A stretch of 64,000 nt of DNA from Crossaster papposus (GCA_037893245.1 JBAIAA010000258.1:496001-560000), one strand, 5' to 3'; shown: positions 1 to 10,385, counted from the first letter of the stretch. The notes: generated by a model not told the origin, from the sequence alone. Numbers and translations: made by a program.

Positions 1-1640
1 AAGGGTGTACGTGAACATCACCCACCCGCACACTGACCGCGGCAGCACCATCGGACACAGTCTTAAACTTTGACGAGAACCAAACTACCTCCGTTTTACT
101 GTCGTTGAGTGCAAGCAAATTAAATCGCATCCAACGTCTTAACTCGTCAACGCATGCCTCAATGGAGGCAACGACTGATGTATCCGTCGGCGTGTCACAG
201 GCAATGTACAGCTGGGTGTCATCAGCGTAAATGACACTACTGAGACCATGGCGGTCAATAATGTCTTCAAGTGGTACTATATATAGGGAAAAAAGGACAG
301 GCCCCAATACTGACCCCTGTGGAATGCCAAATTTCAACTGGGCCTCGTCTGACACCATCGATCCAATACACACACGCTGGGTACGATTTGTTAGGTACGA
401 CTTTAGCCAGCTTAAAACTGTTCCCCCAATACCAAAACGGGAGCACAGTCGCCTAGTGAGAATATCATGATCGATGGTGTCAAACGCGGCAGAACGATCT
501 AACAATACCAGAACGATGTCATGGTGCCGATCAAGAGCAAGTGCAACATCATTCTGCAATCTCAAGAGTGCAGTCTCAGTGCTATGTCCCTCTCGGTACG
601 CTGATTGACATCTTGCATACATGGAATTAGTCTTAAAATAGCAGTTCAATTGCAATAAAACCAACTTCTCAAGCAACTTTGATAAAAATGTAATGTTAGA
701 CACTGGTCTATAATTTAACAACACATTTCGATCCAACCCAGATTTCTTGATCAGTGGGCGCACTAGAGCTGACTAATGGGCCAGTCACAAATCAGTTGCG
801 ATGCGTCGGCGATGGGTAAAACCGGGAAATTTGAACAAAATCTTGAGACAGATCTCACGATTTTGCACCCGTCGGAGGCGCTCTCCGGACGCCTGCGGCT
901 TGTCGCAGATTTTTTTGGCATCGCCACACCCGTCGCGGTCCTCAACTTTGAACTTAAAATTTTAAGATTGCTCGCAAGATTTTTCACCCATTTTGGGCAT
1001 CCCAGACACAATCTCCGATGACCTACGATGCCCTCCGATTAATCGGAGGCGTCCTCCGAATAATCTGAGACTAGTCGCAAGATTCTGTGTGGGATTTGAA
1101 ATTCAGGTTGAGATTCAATGTCTGCGAGTGGTCTCCGGCGCCCTCCGACTGAATCGGAGGCGCCCTGCGACGATTCGTACGCTTTCTGTGATTGTCTCCG
1201 ACGAATCGTACGGTGGAATCGTAGTAAATCGCCGTGTATATAAGAAAAGATGCTCGCAGATATCGTCTCCGATGCAATCGGAGGCGATCGGAGGCTAATC
1301 CCACGATTTTTCGACAAAACCGGGTCAAAATCCTTGAAAAAATCTCAGACAATGTGACTGCTCCACTTTTATTAGGATTATTGCTAGGATTGTTCAAGGA
1401 TTCTTTATTTTCTACGACGACCCCCGGCCAAAACTAATCCCCGACAGATCGCCGACATTGTGACTGGGCCATTACACGCAGCAGGGAAAACACCCGATTT
1501 GAGTGAATTGTTAGCAATGCGACAAAGAATAGGCGCCAACTGATCAGGAAACTTCTTCACAAATTGGGTTGGCATCAACGAATTGGGTTGACATCAACGA
1601 GGCATTTCTCTAGCAGAACTGGCCATCATCTTTTTGAGGG
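1..1640 (-). pseudogene. CR1-like LINE reverse transcriptase fragment, open at left window edge
   Basis: Minus-strand translation of about 1-770 gives a continuous non-LTR reverse transcriptase: finger/palm motifs around 400-720 (NYRPVSN, SAYREGHSTE, AAFDTIDHDIL), then GIPQGSVLGP near 330 and the catalytic YADDTQLY near 215-240, followed by thumb sequence that runs off the window without a stop. The upstream part of the domain (MPTQFVKKFPDQLAP) resumes at about 1475-1575, beyond a 695 bp MITE, and the frame is in register if one 3 bp target copy is removed. A 16-20 bp local duplication near 1570-1600 disturbs the frame further. The element runs minus strand, so its 3' end lies outside the window. 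The family resembles the CR1/L2 group; the exact clade is not resolved. Confidence 0.85.
777..1471. mobile_element. Harbinger-like MITE inside the LINE reverse transcriptase
   Basis: A 695 bp insert with 14 bp terminal inverted repeats TGGGCCAGTCACAA. It is bordered by TAA (774-776) and TTA (1472-1474), fitting the TWA target preference of PIF/Harbinger elements with one changed base. The TIR resembles the outer end of the larger Harbinger at 42786 (GACTGGGC). There is no coding capacity. The interior carries many short palindromic motifs of the form CTCCGA...TCGGAG. Confidence 0.75.
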
Positions 1641-2106
1641 GGACCAAGTACAATCACGCACAAGAAAAAAAGCAAAAATGGTAGCTCCCATTGCCAGCTC
1701 CCATTTTGTCACCTAGAAAAAAATTGTTTGTATGGATTGTGAATGTGAATTTTCCTAATTTTTTACTATGACATGTAAGAGTTTGCTGAATACAAAGATA
1801 GCTTTTTTCAAGTGAAGCTGAAACGTGCATTTGGAGGTTGTTGGTGCTTGTTGACACTATGTCTGTGCTCAATAGCACAACCGGAACAATTTGCTGTTTA
1901 CGGTACACATTCACTATACTTTATTTTCCAAAAATCAAATTAGGCTGGTCACTATCAATCAGTACATGCACAGAAACAAGTTCATATCATGATACTATAT
2001 GTACAGTCATCATGAAACCACTCACTGTGACTAAAGTTCTATAAGACTCCAATGCTATGGTTCATACAAGGCAAACTTTCTACAAAAAGTGTCATTATCC
2101 TCATCA
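1641..2106. other. Spacer without recognised feature
   Basis: AT-rich sequence between the LINE fragment and the Maverick left end. I see no credible gene, RNA or repeat structure here. Confidence 0.5.
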
Positions 2107-2215
2107 ATACAGCAAAATGAATAATTTTAAAAACAAATGTAGTTGCCCAAACGTAGTATTTCGCACCTCTTTTTAAAAATGACCCCTCGATTTTTATTCC
2201 CAATATTTAAAAAAA
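2107..2215 (+). repeat. Maverick left terminal inverted repeat
   Basis: Matches the reverse complement of 34569-34670. The core (from TAGTTGCCCAAACGTAG to CCAATATTTAAAAAA) is essentially identical; the outermost part (ATACAGCAAAATGA) matches with a short indel between 2121 and 2138. Confidence 0.92.
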
Positions 2216-2343
2216 TGAGTAGTATGGAAATGGCCGCTTCTAGACCAGCCCAATCTTTTCAATCGTCACCCCGCAAAAAAAAAGACAGTTTGTCTTTTTT
2301 TTCTTTAAACTTCGATCTTATATCACCGCAATTTAAAACGAGT

Positions 2344-3026
2344 CTAAAGGTGGCGCCGACACGTAAGAAGGAAGGTCGATCGAAATAATTTGTATTTATC
2401 GCGAAGCTGTAAGTTTTTCGATAAGACTTTTTTTTCTTTAGACACCAACTCTTCCACGCGTCTTTTTATCTCGGATTCCATACCGCTCGAATTCTTTTTT
2501 TCCGACAGCTTGCTGCCGGACCTGATGGCCTCTTTTATATCGTTAAATTGCCTCAAATTAATATCAATTAATATCAAAGCGTACTCTTCGTGGGATATAT
2601 CGCCGTCTGTAATAGCTTGAGAAATAAGATCTCTTACGCTGTTGAGTTTAGTCTCGGCCAAGACTCTAATCTCGTCGTGTTTTTAACTTTACGTCTAAAT
2701 CGTTTGCTAAAATATTTTAATACGATCGCGGCGCAACCAAAACTCAAGGCTACTCCCTCTAACGCAAAACCAACGGGTGACGTGATGGCCCCGCCTATAG
2801 CCGCGATTCCCAAACCCCCACAAATCGCACCACCCATCTCGGCTAGAGTTTCCGTAGTAGACAATGTCGTAATTAACTTGCCATATTTTTTACAAAACGC
2901 ACTTCGCTGTTCTCGTTGCGTCAATATATCTTTTTGAACTTTTTCGATCTTTTGCAATCGAAACACCCTCGTACTATCATCATCCTCGATGTTACTTTTT
3001 AGATCGGGGTAAATACTAGTCGTCAT
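2344..3026 (-). pseudogene. Polinton-type membrane/helical protein, frameshifted
   Basis: Two overlapping minus-strand frames make one gene. The first (3026 to ~2640) starts just after ATAAAATG, has a charged N-terminus (residues 1-45), then a glycine-rich hydrophobic stretch (roughly 60-105: MGGAICGGLGIAAIGGAIT and ALSFGCAAIVL) that could be one or two membrane segments, then a basic KRFRRK tail. The second frame (2661-2344) continues as a helical region (LNSVRDLISQAITDGDIS; EEYALILIDINLRQFNDIKEAI). The order, hydrophobic block then AETKLNSV...ISHEEY helix, is familiar from hypothetical proteins of invertebrate Polintons; function unknown. A single indel near 2640-2655 separates the halves. 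It is the last minus-strand gene before the left TIR. Confidence 0.7.
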
Positions 3027-3041
3027 TTTATTAAAACGAAA

Positions 3042-3744
3042 CTAAAATTTGTCTACGTTAAAAATGATCTCTTTATCTCTATTATCGATTATCTCGCCAA
3101 GACCGTTTTTCAACGAAAACGTGAGGCTGTTTATTTTGTCAGCTACCAACTCTTTCGAACACTTGTTATAGTTGATATAAATTGGATCCTGAGGATTGTT
3201 TGAACGAGCAGCATCACCGTGTACGGGTATACTCTCCAACAGGTTAGTTTGTTTTCCGCTAAAATAATTTGAATGCGTAGACAGTTCTTCGCAATGTAAA
3301 ACGACCGCGCTGTAAAGATTTAGGCAACATTTTCCATAATAATTACTACCACCATTGAGCCAACCCCTGGGTAAACCTAAAAGTTTAGATAGATTACTCG
3401 ATAGTTTTATGCGATTTTGGTCGGGAATGGATATATAAAACAGTTCATCGGATAAGGACTCTATAGATATATCGTGAAAATCTTTTATACGATATTCAAA
3501 AGAATGAAGATTCCACCTATCCGGATGAATATCAATTTTTTCACGATCGGTAATTTGAAGATCATCGATATCGCCCGTAAAACTCTCCAAAATTATCGAC
3601 GCTTTTTTTGTTGAGGTTATAAAAACCCGAGTCAAACACAAAGTTGTTTAACTTCATGCGACGGTCACCCCCGACGTTATCTATAGGTCGCGATAGTTCA
3701 AAGGTCTGCTCGTTATCCGTCATGACGAACGTATAAGACTGCAT
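3042..3744 (-). pseudogene. Probable minor virion protein, paralog 1
   Basis: Starts at 3744 (MQSYTFVMTDNEQTFELSRP) right after GTTACTTTTGTAAAATG and shifts frame near 3600, where the longer ORF (to 3042) continues. Visible blocks: LLGLPRGW, LHCEELSTHSN, LLESIPVHGDAA, DPIYINYN, ELVADKINSLTFSLKNGLGEIIDNR. The C-terminal arrangement resembles proteins seen in Polintons and proposed to be minor capsid or fibre-like; that role is inferred, not shown. A second, more decayed copy follows directly at 3758-4478 and a 3' fragment sits at 10290-10385, so the gene has been duplicated within the element. Confidence 0.65.
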
Positions 3745-3757
3745 TTTACAAAAGTAA

Positions 3758-4478
3758 CTAACATATTTTTACGTTTAAAATTATATCTTTACCTCTATTA
3801 TCGATTATCTCGCCAAGACCGTTTTTTAACGAAAATGTGAGGCTGTTTATTTTATCGGCTACTAACTCTTTCAGAGAATTGTCGTATTTGACGTAAATTG
3901 GATCTTGGGGATTGTTTGAACGAGCAGCATCGCCCGATAAAGGTATATTCTCCAAAAGGTTAGTTTGTTTTCCGTTAACAAAATTTGAATGCGTAGACAG
4001 TTCTTCGCAATGTAAAAAGACCGCGCTGTTCACGATATATTAATATTTAGGTTAAATTTTCCAAAATAATATTCAGTTAAATCACCGCTGCTGTAGGTCC
4101 AACCCTTGGGTAAGCCTAAAAGTTTAGACAAATTACTCGATGGTTTTATATTCGCGAAAGACTCTGAGGTCACCAATGACAAATAAAATAGTTTATCGTT
4201 TATCGGAGTAATGGTCATAGGTTTAATATCATCTTTAAAAAGATCTTCGAAAGAATAAAGATTCCATCGACCGGGTGTGATATCAAGTTTTTATCTAATG
4301 AATGACCAAGAAAACTATATTTATTATATTGTATCATCTCTACTTTTTCGACGTTATAAAAACCCACGTCTAAATGACGCTGCTTAACTTAATGCGACGC
4401 TCACCCTCGACGTTATATGGGTTGCGGTAGCTCAAAAGTCTGCTCTTTTTTGGTCATGACGAGAGTGTGCGACTGCAT
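3758..4478 (-). pseudogene. Probable minor virion protein, paralog 2 (decayed)
   Basis: Tandem paralog of the 3042-3744 gene. Shared blocks include LLGLPKGW, LHCEELSTHSNFVNGKQTNLL, AARSNNPQDPIYVKY and KNGLGEIIDNR. The N-terminus (from ATG at 4478) starts with the same MQS residues but is broken by several frame changes between 4215 and 4440 and again near 4030. It is divergently paired with the major capsid gene, only 36 bp apart. The better state of paralog 1 suggests this copy was released from selection first, or simply decayed faster. Confidence 0.6.
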
Positions 4479-4514
4479 TTAAAAAAAATAAAAAAATAAA
4501 ACGTTACTATAAAA
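4479..4514. promoter_or_regulatory. Divergent AT-rich promoter between capsid genes
   Basis: This 36 bp gap separates the major capsid start (4515, plus) from the paralog 2 start (4478, minus). It is almost pure A/T and includes GTTACTATAAAA directly before the capsid ATG. The same GTTAC...TAAA arrangement precedes other Maverick starts. Confidence 0.45.
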
Positions 4515-5755
4515 ATGAACGCGACTTACGGAAACAAACTGAATCCGCACAGGCGCCTTAAAAATCCTCGGGGTATAAAAGGCAACCGCCAGACTGTAGT
4601 AGTAACTCACAATCCAAGCACGATCGACGCGAACGACACATTAATAGTCAAGTTTCCGTCGTTGAGCGCCGACGACGTGATCGTCCCCGGTTCGGCGAAA
4701 CTAGCTTTTAATATCGATCTAACCTCGGAAGGCGACGAAAATCGAAGTCTGTTTAAAAATCTAGGACGAAATCTCGTAAAACAAATAAGAATATGGATCG
4801 GTGGTCGGGAGATCGTAAACTGGACCGACGCCGACGTTTATAACATTTTTAAAGATCTTTGGTTACCCAAAGGTAACGTAGATCACTACGCCGGAAACGA
4901 GATTGCCAACATTACGAGCCTGTGCGTGGGTACCGGTAACGCGGTTGACGGTGCAAATAGTGGGAAAGACAAAGTGATAGCGGATGCCTTTGGAAACAGA
5001 TTTTGTATACCTCTAGACTTTGAAATGCTCACGGATCATCAACCGTTTTATCCATCCGCTCTAAACGACCAACTGTCTTACGAACTTACTTTTAACATGG
5101 TCGTAAATTCTACCGACGCCGAAGCGAGTTATCGCATCTCCAACTTAGCGCTAGAATACGAGATCGTTTCTAACAAATATTTAGCTCAAATCTTAGCTCA
5201 AAAATGTCTCGGCAAGACGCAGTTTTTGTTTGATAGGATTCAGAGACACGAAGTAAGATCTATCGATAAATCGGACACCGTTTGGAACTTAAAAGTCTCA
5301 AGGGTATACTGTTTTTGTTTAAAGACCCGAATACAAAAAAAACCGAACTATTTTATAACCCAAAGATAGACAAAGTTAGCGTGACGATAGAAGGAAAACC
5401 TAATCAACTCTACAGTTCGGGTCTCAAAAAATATCAACACTGGGGAGAAATCAACAAGTTTTTTGGAGACTCTTCCACAGAATTGGGTGCGGGGGTGTGT
5501 AAAGATTTAGGGTTGACGGGGATGGATATCGGCGATTATTTTTTGAGAAGATACGGACTTTGGTTGGATATGAGATCGACGGAAGACAACAAAAATCACG
5601 GATCGGGTAAACAAATCGGCGATATAAGCGGAGGAATATCTATATTGATGGAACGCGAAGCTCAAACCGCGGCCGCTATAAAGTGTTACGTCTTTTTGGT
5701 TATGGACGCGCAACTTAACATCAAAGGAGGTCGCTTGAGCAGCGTCAACTTTTAA
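4515..5755 (+). pseudogene. Major capsid protein, Polinton type, one frameshift
   Basis: Two overlapping frames (4515-~5290 and ~5282-5755) together encode about 413 residues. The N-terminal part has beta-rich, Asn/Asp-rich sequence (NPSTIDANDTLIVKFPSLS; GSAKLAFNIDL; NLGRNLVKQIRIWIGGREIV) and a later PFYPSALNDQLSYELTF block; the C-terminal part has the second strand-rich half ending GRLSSVNF. Position next to the packaging ATPase, length and layout fit the double jelly-roll major capsid protein of Polintons. One indel lies in an A-rich run near 5283-5293; otherwise the gene is open. It sits 36 bp from a divergent gene and 30 bp before the ATPase. Confidence 0.85.
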
Positions 5756-5785
5756 CAAATAAAATAAGTCGTATTTATAAAAGAC

Positions 5786-6400
5786 ATGACACCGCACTGC
5801 GCTTTAATATGTGGAAGAACAAACTCTGGCAAAACAAAGTTTGCGTTAGACTTGTTAGAAAACGAATACGCCAACCAATTTGAATACTTGGTGATCATAT
5901 TATGTCCGACTCTGTCAAACAACAAAACGTACCACGAGAGACCTTGGTTTTTTAACGACCCAAACGTTTACGCGTGCGACCTGGACGCCGAAAATATGAA
6001 CATGAACGAAGCCATAGACTTTTATCGAACGAAATTTAAAGATTTGCACACTTTGTTTTTAATCGACGACTGCAGCGCTTATCAAGCGATGAAATATCGA
6101 AAGGGTCACAAGGGAGGATGTTGCATGTTATCTAAATTAGCCTTTAGCGGTAGACACGATAACCACAGTTGTTGGTTATTGACTCAAAAATATAACAGCG
6201 TTTTAAAAGATTATCGCGAACAGACTCAATGGGTCACTATTTTTTATTGCAAAGACAAAAAAAGTTTTGATAATTGCCTCGACGAAAATGATGTGGTGCC
6301 GGATAATAAAAGGCGAGACATAAAACAATATCTCAAAGACACTCCCTATAGTAAATTGATTTTATATACGGATCCTCCGACTAAATGGAATTTGTTGTAA
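5786..6400 (+). CDS. A32-like genome packaging ATPase
   Basis: A complete 204-codon gene. Walker A is at residues ~9-18 (CGRTNSGKTKF) and Walker B at ~90-96 (LFLIDDCSA); a later glutamine/threonine sensor region (WLLTQKYNS) follows, as expected for the FtsK/HerA-type packaging ATPases of Polintons and related double jelly-roll viruses. It would pump element DNA into capsids assembled from the upstream gene. The start is preceded by TATTTATAAAAGAC. Length matches the family and no frameshift is seen, making it the best-preserved Maverick gene. The C-terminus is short and charged. Confidence 0.93.
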   Translation: MTPHCALICGRTNSGKTKFALDLLENEYANQFEYLVIILCPTLSNNKTYHERPWFFNDPNVYACDLDAENMNMNEAIDFYRTKFKDLHTLFLIDDCSAYQAMKYRKGHKGGCCMLSKLAFSGRHDNHSCWLLTQKYNSVLKDYREQTQWVTIFYCKDKKSFDNCLDENDVVPDNKRRDIKQYLKDTPYSKLILYTDPPTKWNLL

Positions 6401-6695
6401 CCAAGTTGCGGTTTGTTGATGATTTGTTGAATGATTTGTTGGGTAGCTAGTTGTAATTTGTTGAACAGCTAGTTGTAAAGCTAGATGTAATTTGTTGTAT
6501 AGCTATAGTCACGTAATTTGTTGGGTAGCTAGTTGTAAAGCTAGTTGTGATTTGTTATAGTTAGTTTATCTCTCGTTTATTTAAATGTTATTTTTGCTGA
6601 TCGATCTGTCGCTCAAATGTATTATAGCGTCGGCCTTGTGTATTTTATCTTACGAATATTTTTCTCTAAAAATAAAATTATACCGTCTTATAAAA
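6401..6695. repeat. Degenerate AGCTAGTTGTAA / TTTGTTG short repeats
   Basis: From about 6404 to 6560 the plus strand cycles through variants of GTAATTTGTTG and AGCTAGTTGTAA (roughly 10-26 bp periods). The rest up to 6695 is AT-rich leader for the next gene, ending CTTATAAAAATG. No gene is seen. Confidence 0.6.
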
Positions 6696-7241
6696 ATGGA
6701 GCCTTAAAAAACTTTAGACAACGATCCGCAAACGGAAAAACATAAAACTAGACTGTTGGGTGTAGTATCAGCCGGTGATTCTAAAAAGTATTTGGGTAAA
6801 GAATTTAGCCAGGGAGATATAGAAAACCTAGACGCGAACAAACAAGAACAAATGTACAACCATTACGAGGCAAGGTTGGGTAAAGAAATGATTACTAGTT
6901 TGGGTAACTGCGTGTTGGGGATTTACTCGAGAGTTTTAGGCGCGAGTCTACCTATGATCAAACCCATGGGTGTCAGTCTACGAGTAGACTCGGAAGACGC
7001 ACTCACCAAAGATCTAGAGGAAGATCCCGTTATATCTAGCTCGATAGCTAGTTTACTTAGCGAAGTTTATTACAACTACGGAATGTTGTTGTCGCCGTTA
7101 GTAGGTTTCTTGATAACGTCTAAAAATTTAGTTATCAACGAAAATAATTCTCTTGACAATATAATAAAAGATGAGTCAACAAGAGAGCCCAAGTTTGTCG
7201 ATGTTAAAGGAGACTCCAAAGGTACAGGCGGTGACGACTAA
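6696..7241 (+). pseudogene. Conserved hypothetical Polinton protein with early stop
   Basis: The likely start is ATG 6696, after TTATAAAA; codon 4 is a TAA stop (6705-6707), after which the frame is open to 7241. The protein has a charged N-terminus, a central stretch with hydrophobic helices (MITSLGNCVLGIYSRVLGAS; LLSEVYYNYGMLLSPLVGFL) and an acidic, glycine-rich tail. It overlaps the next ORF by 71 bp in another frame. It lies in the late, virion-type gene cluster. I do not assign a function. If the TAA were suppressed or an inner start used the rest would be intact, but the stop most simply reads as decay. Confidence 0.55.
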
Positions 7242-7785
7242 AACTAAAAATCCTGGTAGAGTAAAACAAGGCAAGGCATTAGCGGAACACAACAAAAAGA
7301 GAAAAGAACAAATTGCCAAGATGCAAAATATAGACGTGAAGAGTACTCTTTCTTTTTCGTACGCAACAATTGGGTCGATAACGGGATTGTACGCTTGTTT
7401 TAGGAGGACTCTATATATTGAGCCAAAAAAGCCCCTCTTTATCTTCGGTCTCACCGCCAAAACCACTAGCACAGCCTCTCCAAAGGAGTCCAAGGGAGAC
7501 TCCGTCCCAACCATCTTCAGATTTTGTAGAAATGGAATAAAAAAAAATAAAAAAAATACTAATAGCATAGCCACCAATCTCTATCACGCCGCCATGATCT
7601 CTATGTTAAGCGTGGGATTTACCATGTTTAGTAAAACACTTTTGAAGATCAAACCGGCCGATCTCGACAAGTTGAGCGTAGAAGATATAGCGAAACTAAC
7701 GGCTACGATAAGCGGATCTATGTACGTAAAAACATGGCTGGTCAATCAAAATATACTCCCACCAAATATATTAAACTCGACATAA
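7171..7785 (+). pseudogene. Two small Polinton proteins apparently joined in one ORF
   Basis: The ORF starts ATGAGTCAACAAG inside the end of the preceding gene. Residues ~27-50 (NPGRVKQGKALAEHNKKRKEQI) are a basic helix typical of one small Polinton protein, followed by a hydrophobic segment. The second half (from ~residue 130: LYHAAMISMLSVGFTMFSK ... MYVKTWLVNQNILP) resembles a separate small membrane-type Polinton protein. Between them is low-complexity sequence with an A-run (7530-7555, AAAAAAAAATAAAAAAAAT) including a possible old start ATGGAATAA at 7532. I infer an indel fused two genes, but a genuine fusion cannot be excluded. Functions unknown; membrane association is likely. Confidence 0.55.
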
Positions 7786-7807
7786 AACTTTAGTTCGTTA
7801 TAATAAA

Positions 7808-8745
7808 ATGGCCGAAGGTGGAGATTTTGAACCGGTAGACGACTACGAGGCAGAAGACAACGATCTAGACTGGGACAATAACGATCTAGATTACTCCCTC
7901 GACAACGAAACGGCGTTAGATCCAGACGTTGTTCAAACCCATTATGATGCTTTAGAACCAGCGAGACGTTTGTTTATTGATAATCAAAGAGTCGAAAGTT
8001 TCTACGAACGTCAAGGACAAAGACAACATGATATAATTCCGCAATGGGAAAGATTCGTAGTAAAAGATCTTGGGTTTAAACAAAGCTCTTCAAACGATGA
8101 GAGGCAACTTATAACTAAATTTAGCGCGTCTCGGGCAACTCGACGATGAGATAGCCCAGACCGAAGCGGCACTCGCCGAATCAGTGAGCGATGGTTCCAC
8201 GGCAGAAATGAGAGAGAGATTAGAAAACTTAAAAATCGAAAGATCGGCTAGATTAGAAGCCGCGTCTGCCGACGGAAAAACTTAGAAGTCAGATGAACAG
8301 AATCAAAGAAACGATTACGTGAATTTTAGATAGCGACACGACCTTGAAAGAAAAAATTAGAACGTTGTTTAGAGAACAAGGCGTGACCATCGCGAGCATT
8401 TTGTCGGCGTTTGATTTGGCTATCGGTTTGATAGTAAAGAGCGTTCTGTCTGTCGGTGCGTCTGCGACCGCGCCCACGCCCACGCCCACGCCTACTCCGA
8501 TACCACCATCCCACTCGGGTAACGTAAAAGAATGGATACAGTCACAATTAAAACACTTTTCAAACGTGCTCGCTAAACTAGGCTCAAAATTTCTCGACGC
8601 CTTGCCCGGAATTTTAGGCGGTATAGCAAGTTGGGTATTTAACGTATTGAGTAAAACCGTCGGATGGTTGGGAGAACACGTGTGGACCTTTATAGTGGGA
8701 GTCGGAACTTTAATTTTTGTTTATTTACAAAAGCGCCTCGGTTAA
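7808..8745 (+). pseudogene. Acidic/coiled protein with Pro-Thr linker and hydrophobic C-terminus, frameshifted
   Basis: Starts after CGTTATAATAAA. An acidic N-terminus (FEPVDDYEAEDNDLDWDN) is followed by a helical region; the frame breaks near 8125 and continues as a charged helix (MRERLENLKIERSARLEA), then stops at 8285 and shifts again. The last frame (8344-8745) has LFREQGVTIASI, an APTPTPTPTPIPP linker and two hydrophobic segments (LPGILGGIASWVFNVL; VWTFIVGVGTLIFVYL). This N-to-C order (coiled region, LFREQG motif, Pro/Thr linker, TM tail) recurs in invertebrate Polinton proteins of unknown role. Three frames make one decayed gene; a membrane-anchored virion protein is a fair guess. Confidence 0.65.
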
Positions 8746-8754
8746 AAGTAAAAC

Positions 8755-8796
8755 AAAAAAGCCTTCTAACAAAATATTTTGTTAGAAGGCTTTTTT
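8755..8796. terminator. Perfect 42 bp palindrome between convergent Maverick genes
   Basis: Two 21 bp arms meet with no loop at 8775/8776 (arm core GCCTTCTAACAAAAT) and are flanked by A6 on one side and T10 on the other. It fills the gap between the plus-strand stop at 8745 and the minus-strand stop at 8799-8801. Position and symmetry fit a bidirectional 3'-end or transcription-termination hairpin; that role is inferred. Confidence 0.7.
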
Positions 8797-8798
8797 TT

Positions 8799-10284
8799 TT
8801 ACCGCGCAGACTCGTATATCAGGTATCCTATAACCGCTATGGCTAAAGTACCGACAATCAGCGAAGTTTTTTTCATACTCGTGAGGATCTCTAGTTAAAG
8901 CGTTTTCTTCGGGAAAAGAAGGCTCGACCCTAACGCCCGGCGTTGGGGGCGTTACCAGAGCCGGGCTTTTGGGCGTTGGTGCTGGTGGTGGTGGGTCACC
9001 CGCAGACGTAGGCGTTGGTGGTGGTGGGTCAACGACCGCAGACGTTGACGTTGGTGGTGGTGTGTCACCCCCAACGCCAGGCGTTGGTGGTATTTTTGAG
9101 TTTATCTTCGAGTTTAACCCCAACGGTAAGTTAGCGGTCGCAATCTGTATATTGTTGTTATATCCTTCGTGGGTTCCGACCCTCAATTGTATGTTCGAAG
9201 GCACGAGATATAATCCTTTCGCCAACACAAAGTTTAACGAACTCCTGGCGTATTGCAGCGAATCTTGAAATTGGGTTATAGATTGTTCCAGATCGGTCGG
9301 AGACGATATCAAGCCTTCTACGATATTAACAAACTGGGCTTGGGCGTCGAGCCCCGTGCCCAGAGTCAAAATACTAGTTTTTATTTGCGCCTGGGCCCCC
9401 AGCAGAGCGTAAACATACGTCCTGATAGATTCGTTTATTTTTGGTATCCCTATGTCGGAAAAGTGAGACTCGGTGAGTATCCATTTTTGCCAACAAGTCT
9501 CCACAGCTTTACTTTGCGATATTCGAGTCGTCGTCGAAGTACTGTAATAACCCGATCCGCCCGGAAAGAAAAACGCCATTGTTGTATCTTTCCCGAAAGT
9601 GACACGAACACGTCGTATATACCGGACATGCGACGGATCGTAGTTACCTAGCGGCTTGCTGTTGTTATAAGCTTGACCCAAACCCCCCGTAAAATGATCG
9701 ACCGTTTGTTTCCAAGACAAGTTGTTATCTACGTCGTTAAATCTGCAAGTGATATCTTTTACGATCTATATTGTTGTTATAAGGGTTAAATATGTCGTCG
9801 CCCGGTATGGGACATTTCATAAACTCTAATATTTTTCTAACCGTAAAATAAACGTGAAATCTATATATGACCTTCGTGAGATGATTCGTCGAATAAAGTA
9901 GATCTATCCCTATACCACAACCGCCGGTACTGCACATTGCAAAATTGAGTTGATTTTGATAAAACGTCATCGGATCGGATTCCCATTTCTGGTACGACCT
10001 CGCTGGGCTCTTTGGCGTCGGGAAATGATATATCGCCTTTTATTATTTTAGGAGCGGTAATATCTGGCAATCTATAGTCGCTAAATAGATCCGAAAAAGT
10101 CGCTGTAAAAGACGAGCTGTCTAATGCGTTCACTACAATCTCTAGACTCTTAAAATCTAAGTCCAGCTTGCTAGCACTGGCAGCTTGTTCTTGTTCGATC
10201 AGTCTCGATATATTTCTACGACCGTGTTGTTTATGTCTTCAAAGGCCTGATCGTTATCCGTCGAGATATACGTATTATACCACA
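8799..10284 (-). pseudogene. Large conserved Polinton virion-type protein, several frameshifts
   Basis: Begins at 10284 after GTTACTTTTTTAAAATG. The frame changes near 10225, 9960 and 9730, then runs to a proline-rich linker (PPTPTSAG, PPPPAPTP repeats; about 8920-9100) and, after one more shift near 8890, a C-terminal membrane helix (SLIVGTLAIAVIGYLIY) with a stop at 8799. Recognisable blocks: FYQNQLNFAMCSTGGCGIGI, RFHVYFTVRKILE, ESIRTYVYALLGAQAQ, LDAQAQFVNIVEGLISSP, NFVLAKGLYLVPSNIQLRVG. This block order is familiar from cnidarian and other Polinton genomes; a structural role (possibly minor capsid) is inferred. The Pro-rich linker plus TM tail mirrors that of the convergent gene. Confidence 0.65.
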
Positions 10285-10289
10285 TTTTA

Positions 10290-10385
10290 AAAAAGTAACT
10301 AAAATATTGTTACGTTTAAAATTATATCTTCATCTCTATTATCGATTATCTCGCCAAGACCGTTTTTTAACGAAAACTCATTTTT
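10290..10385 (-). repeat. Third partial copy of the minor-protein paralog 3' end
   Basis: Nearly matches 3735-3830: the same AAAAGTAACTAA...TTACGTTTAAAATTATATCTT spacer followed by the KNGLGEIIDNR-coding end of the paralog. Only about 75 bp of coding sequence survives. It implies a third copy once lay upstream of the 10284 gene. Confidence 0.75.

Noticed and set aside
231-470. Plus-strand ORFs at 231-470
   Set aside because: Antisense to the LINE reverse transcriptase, whose YADD and PQGSVLGP motifs are clear on minus.
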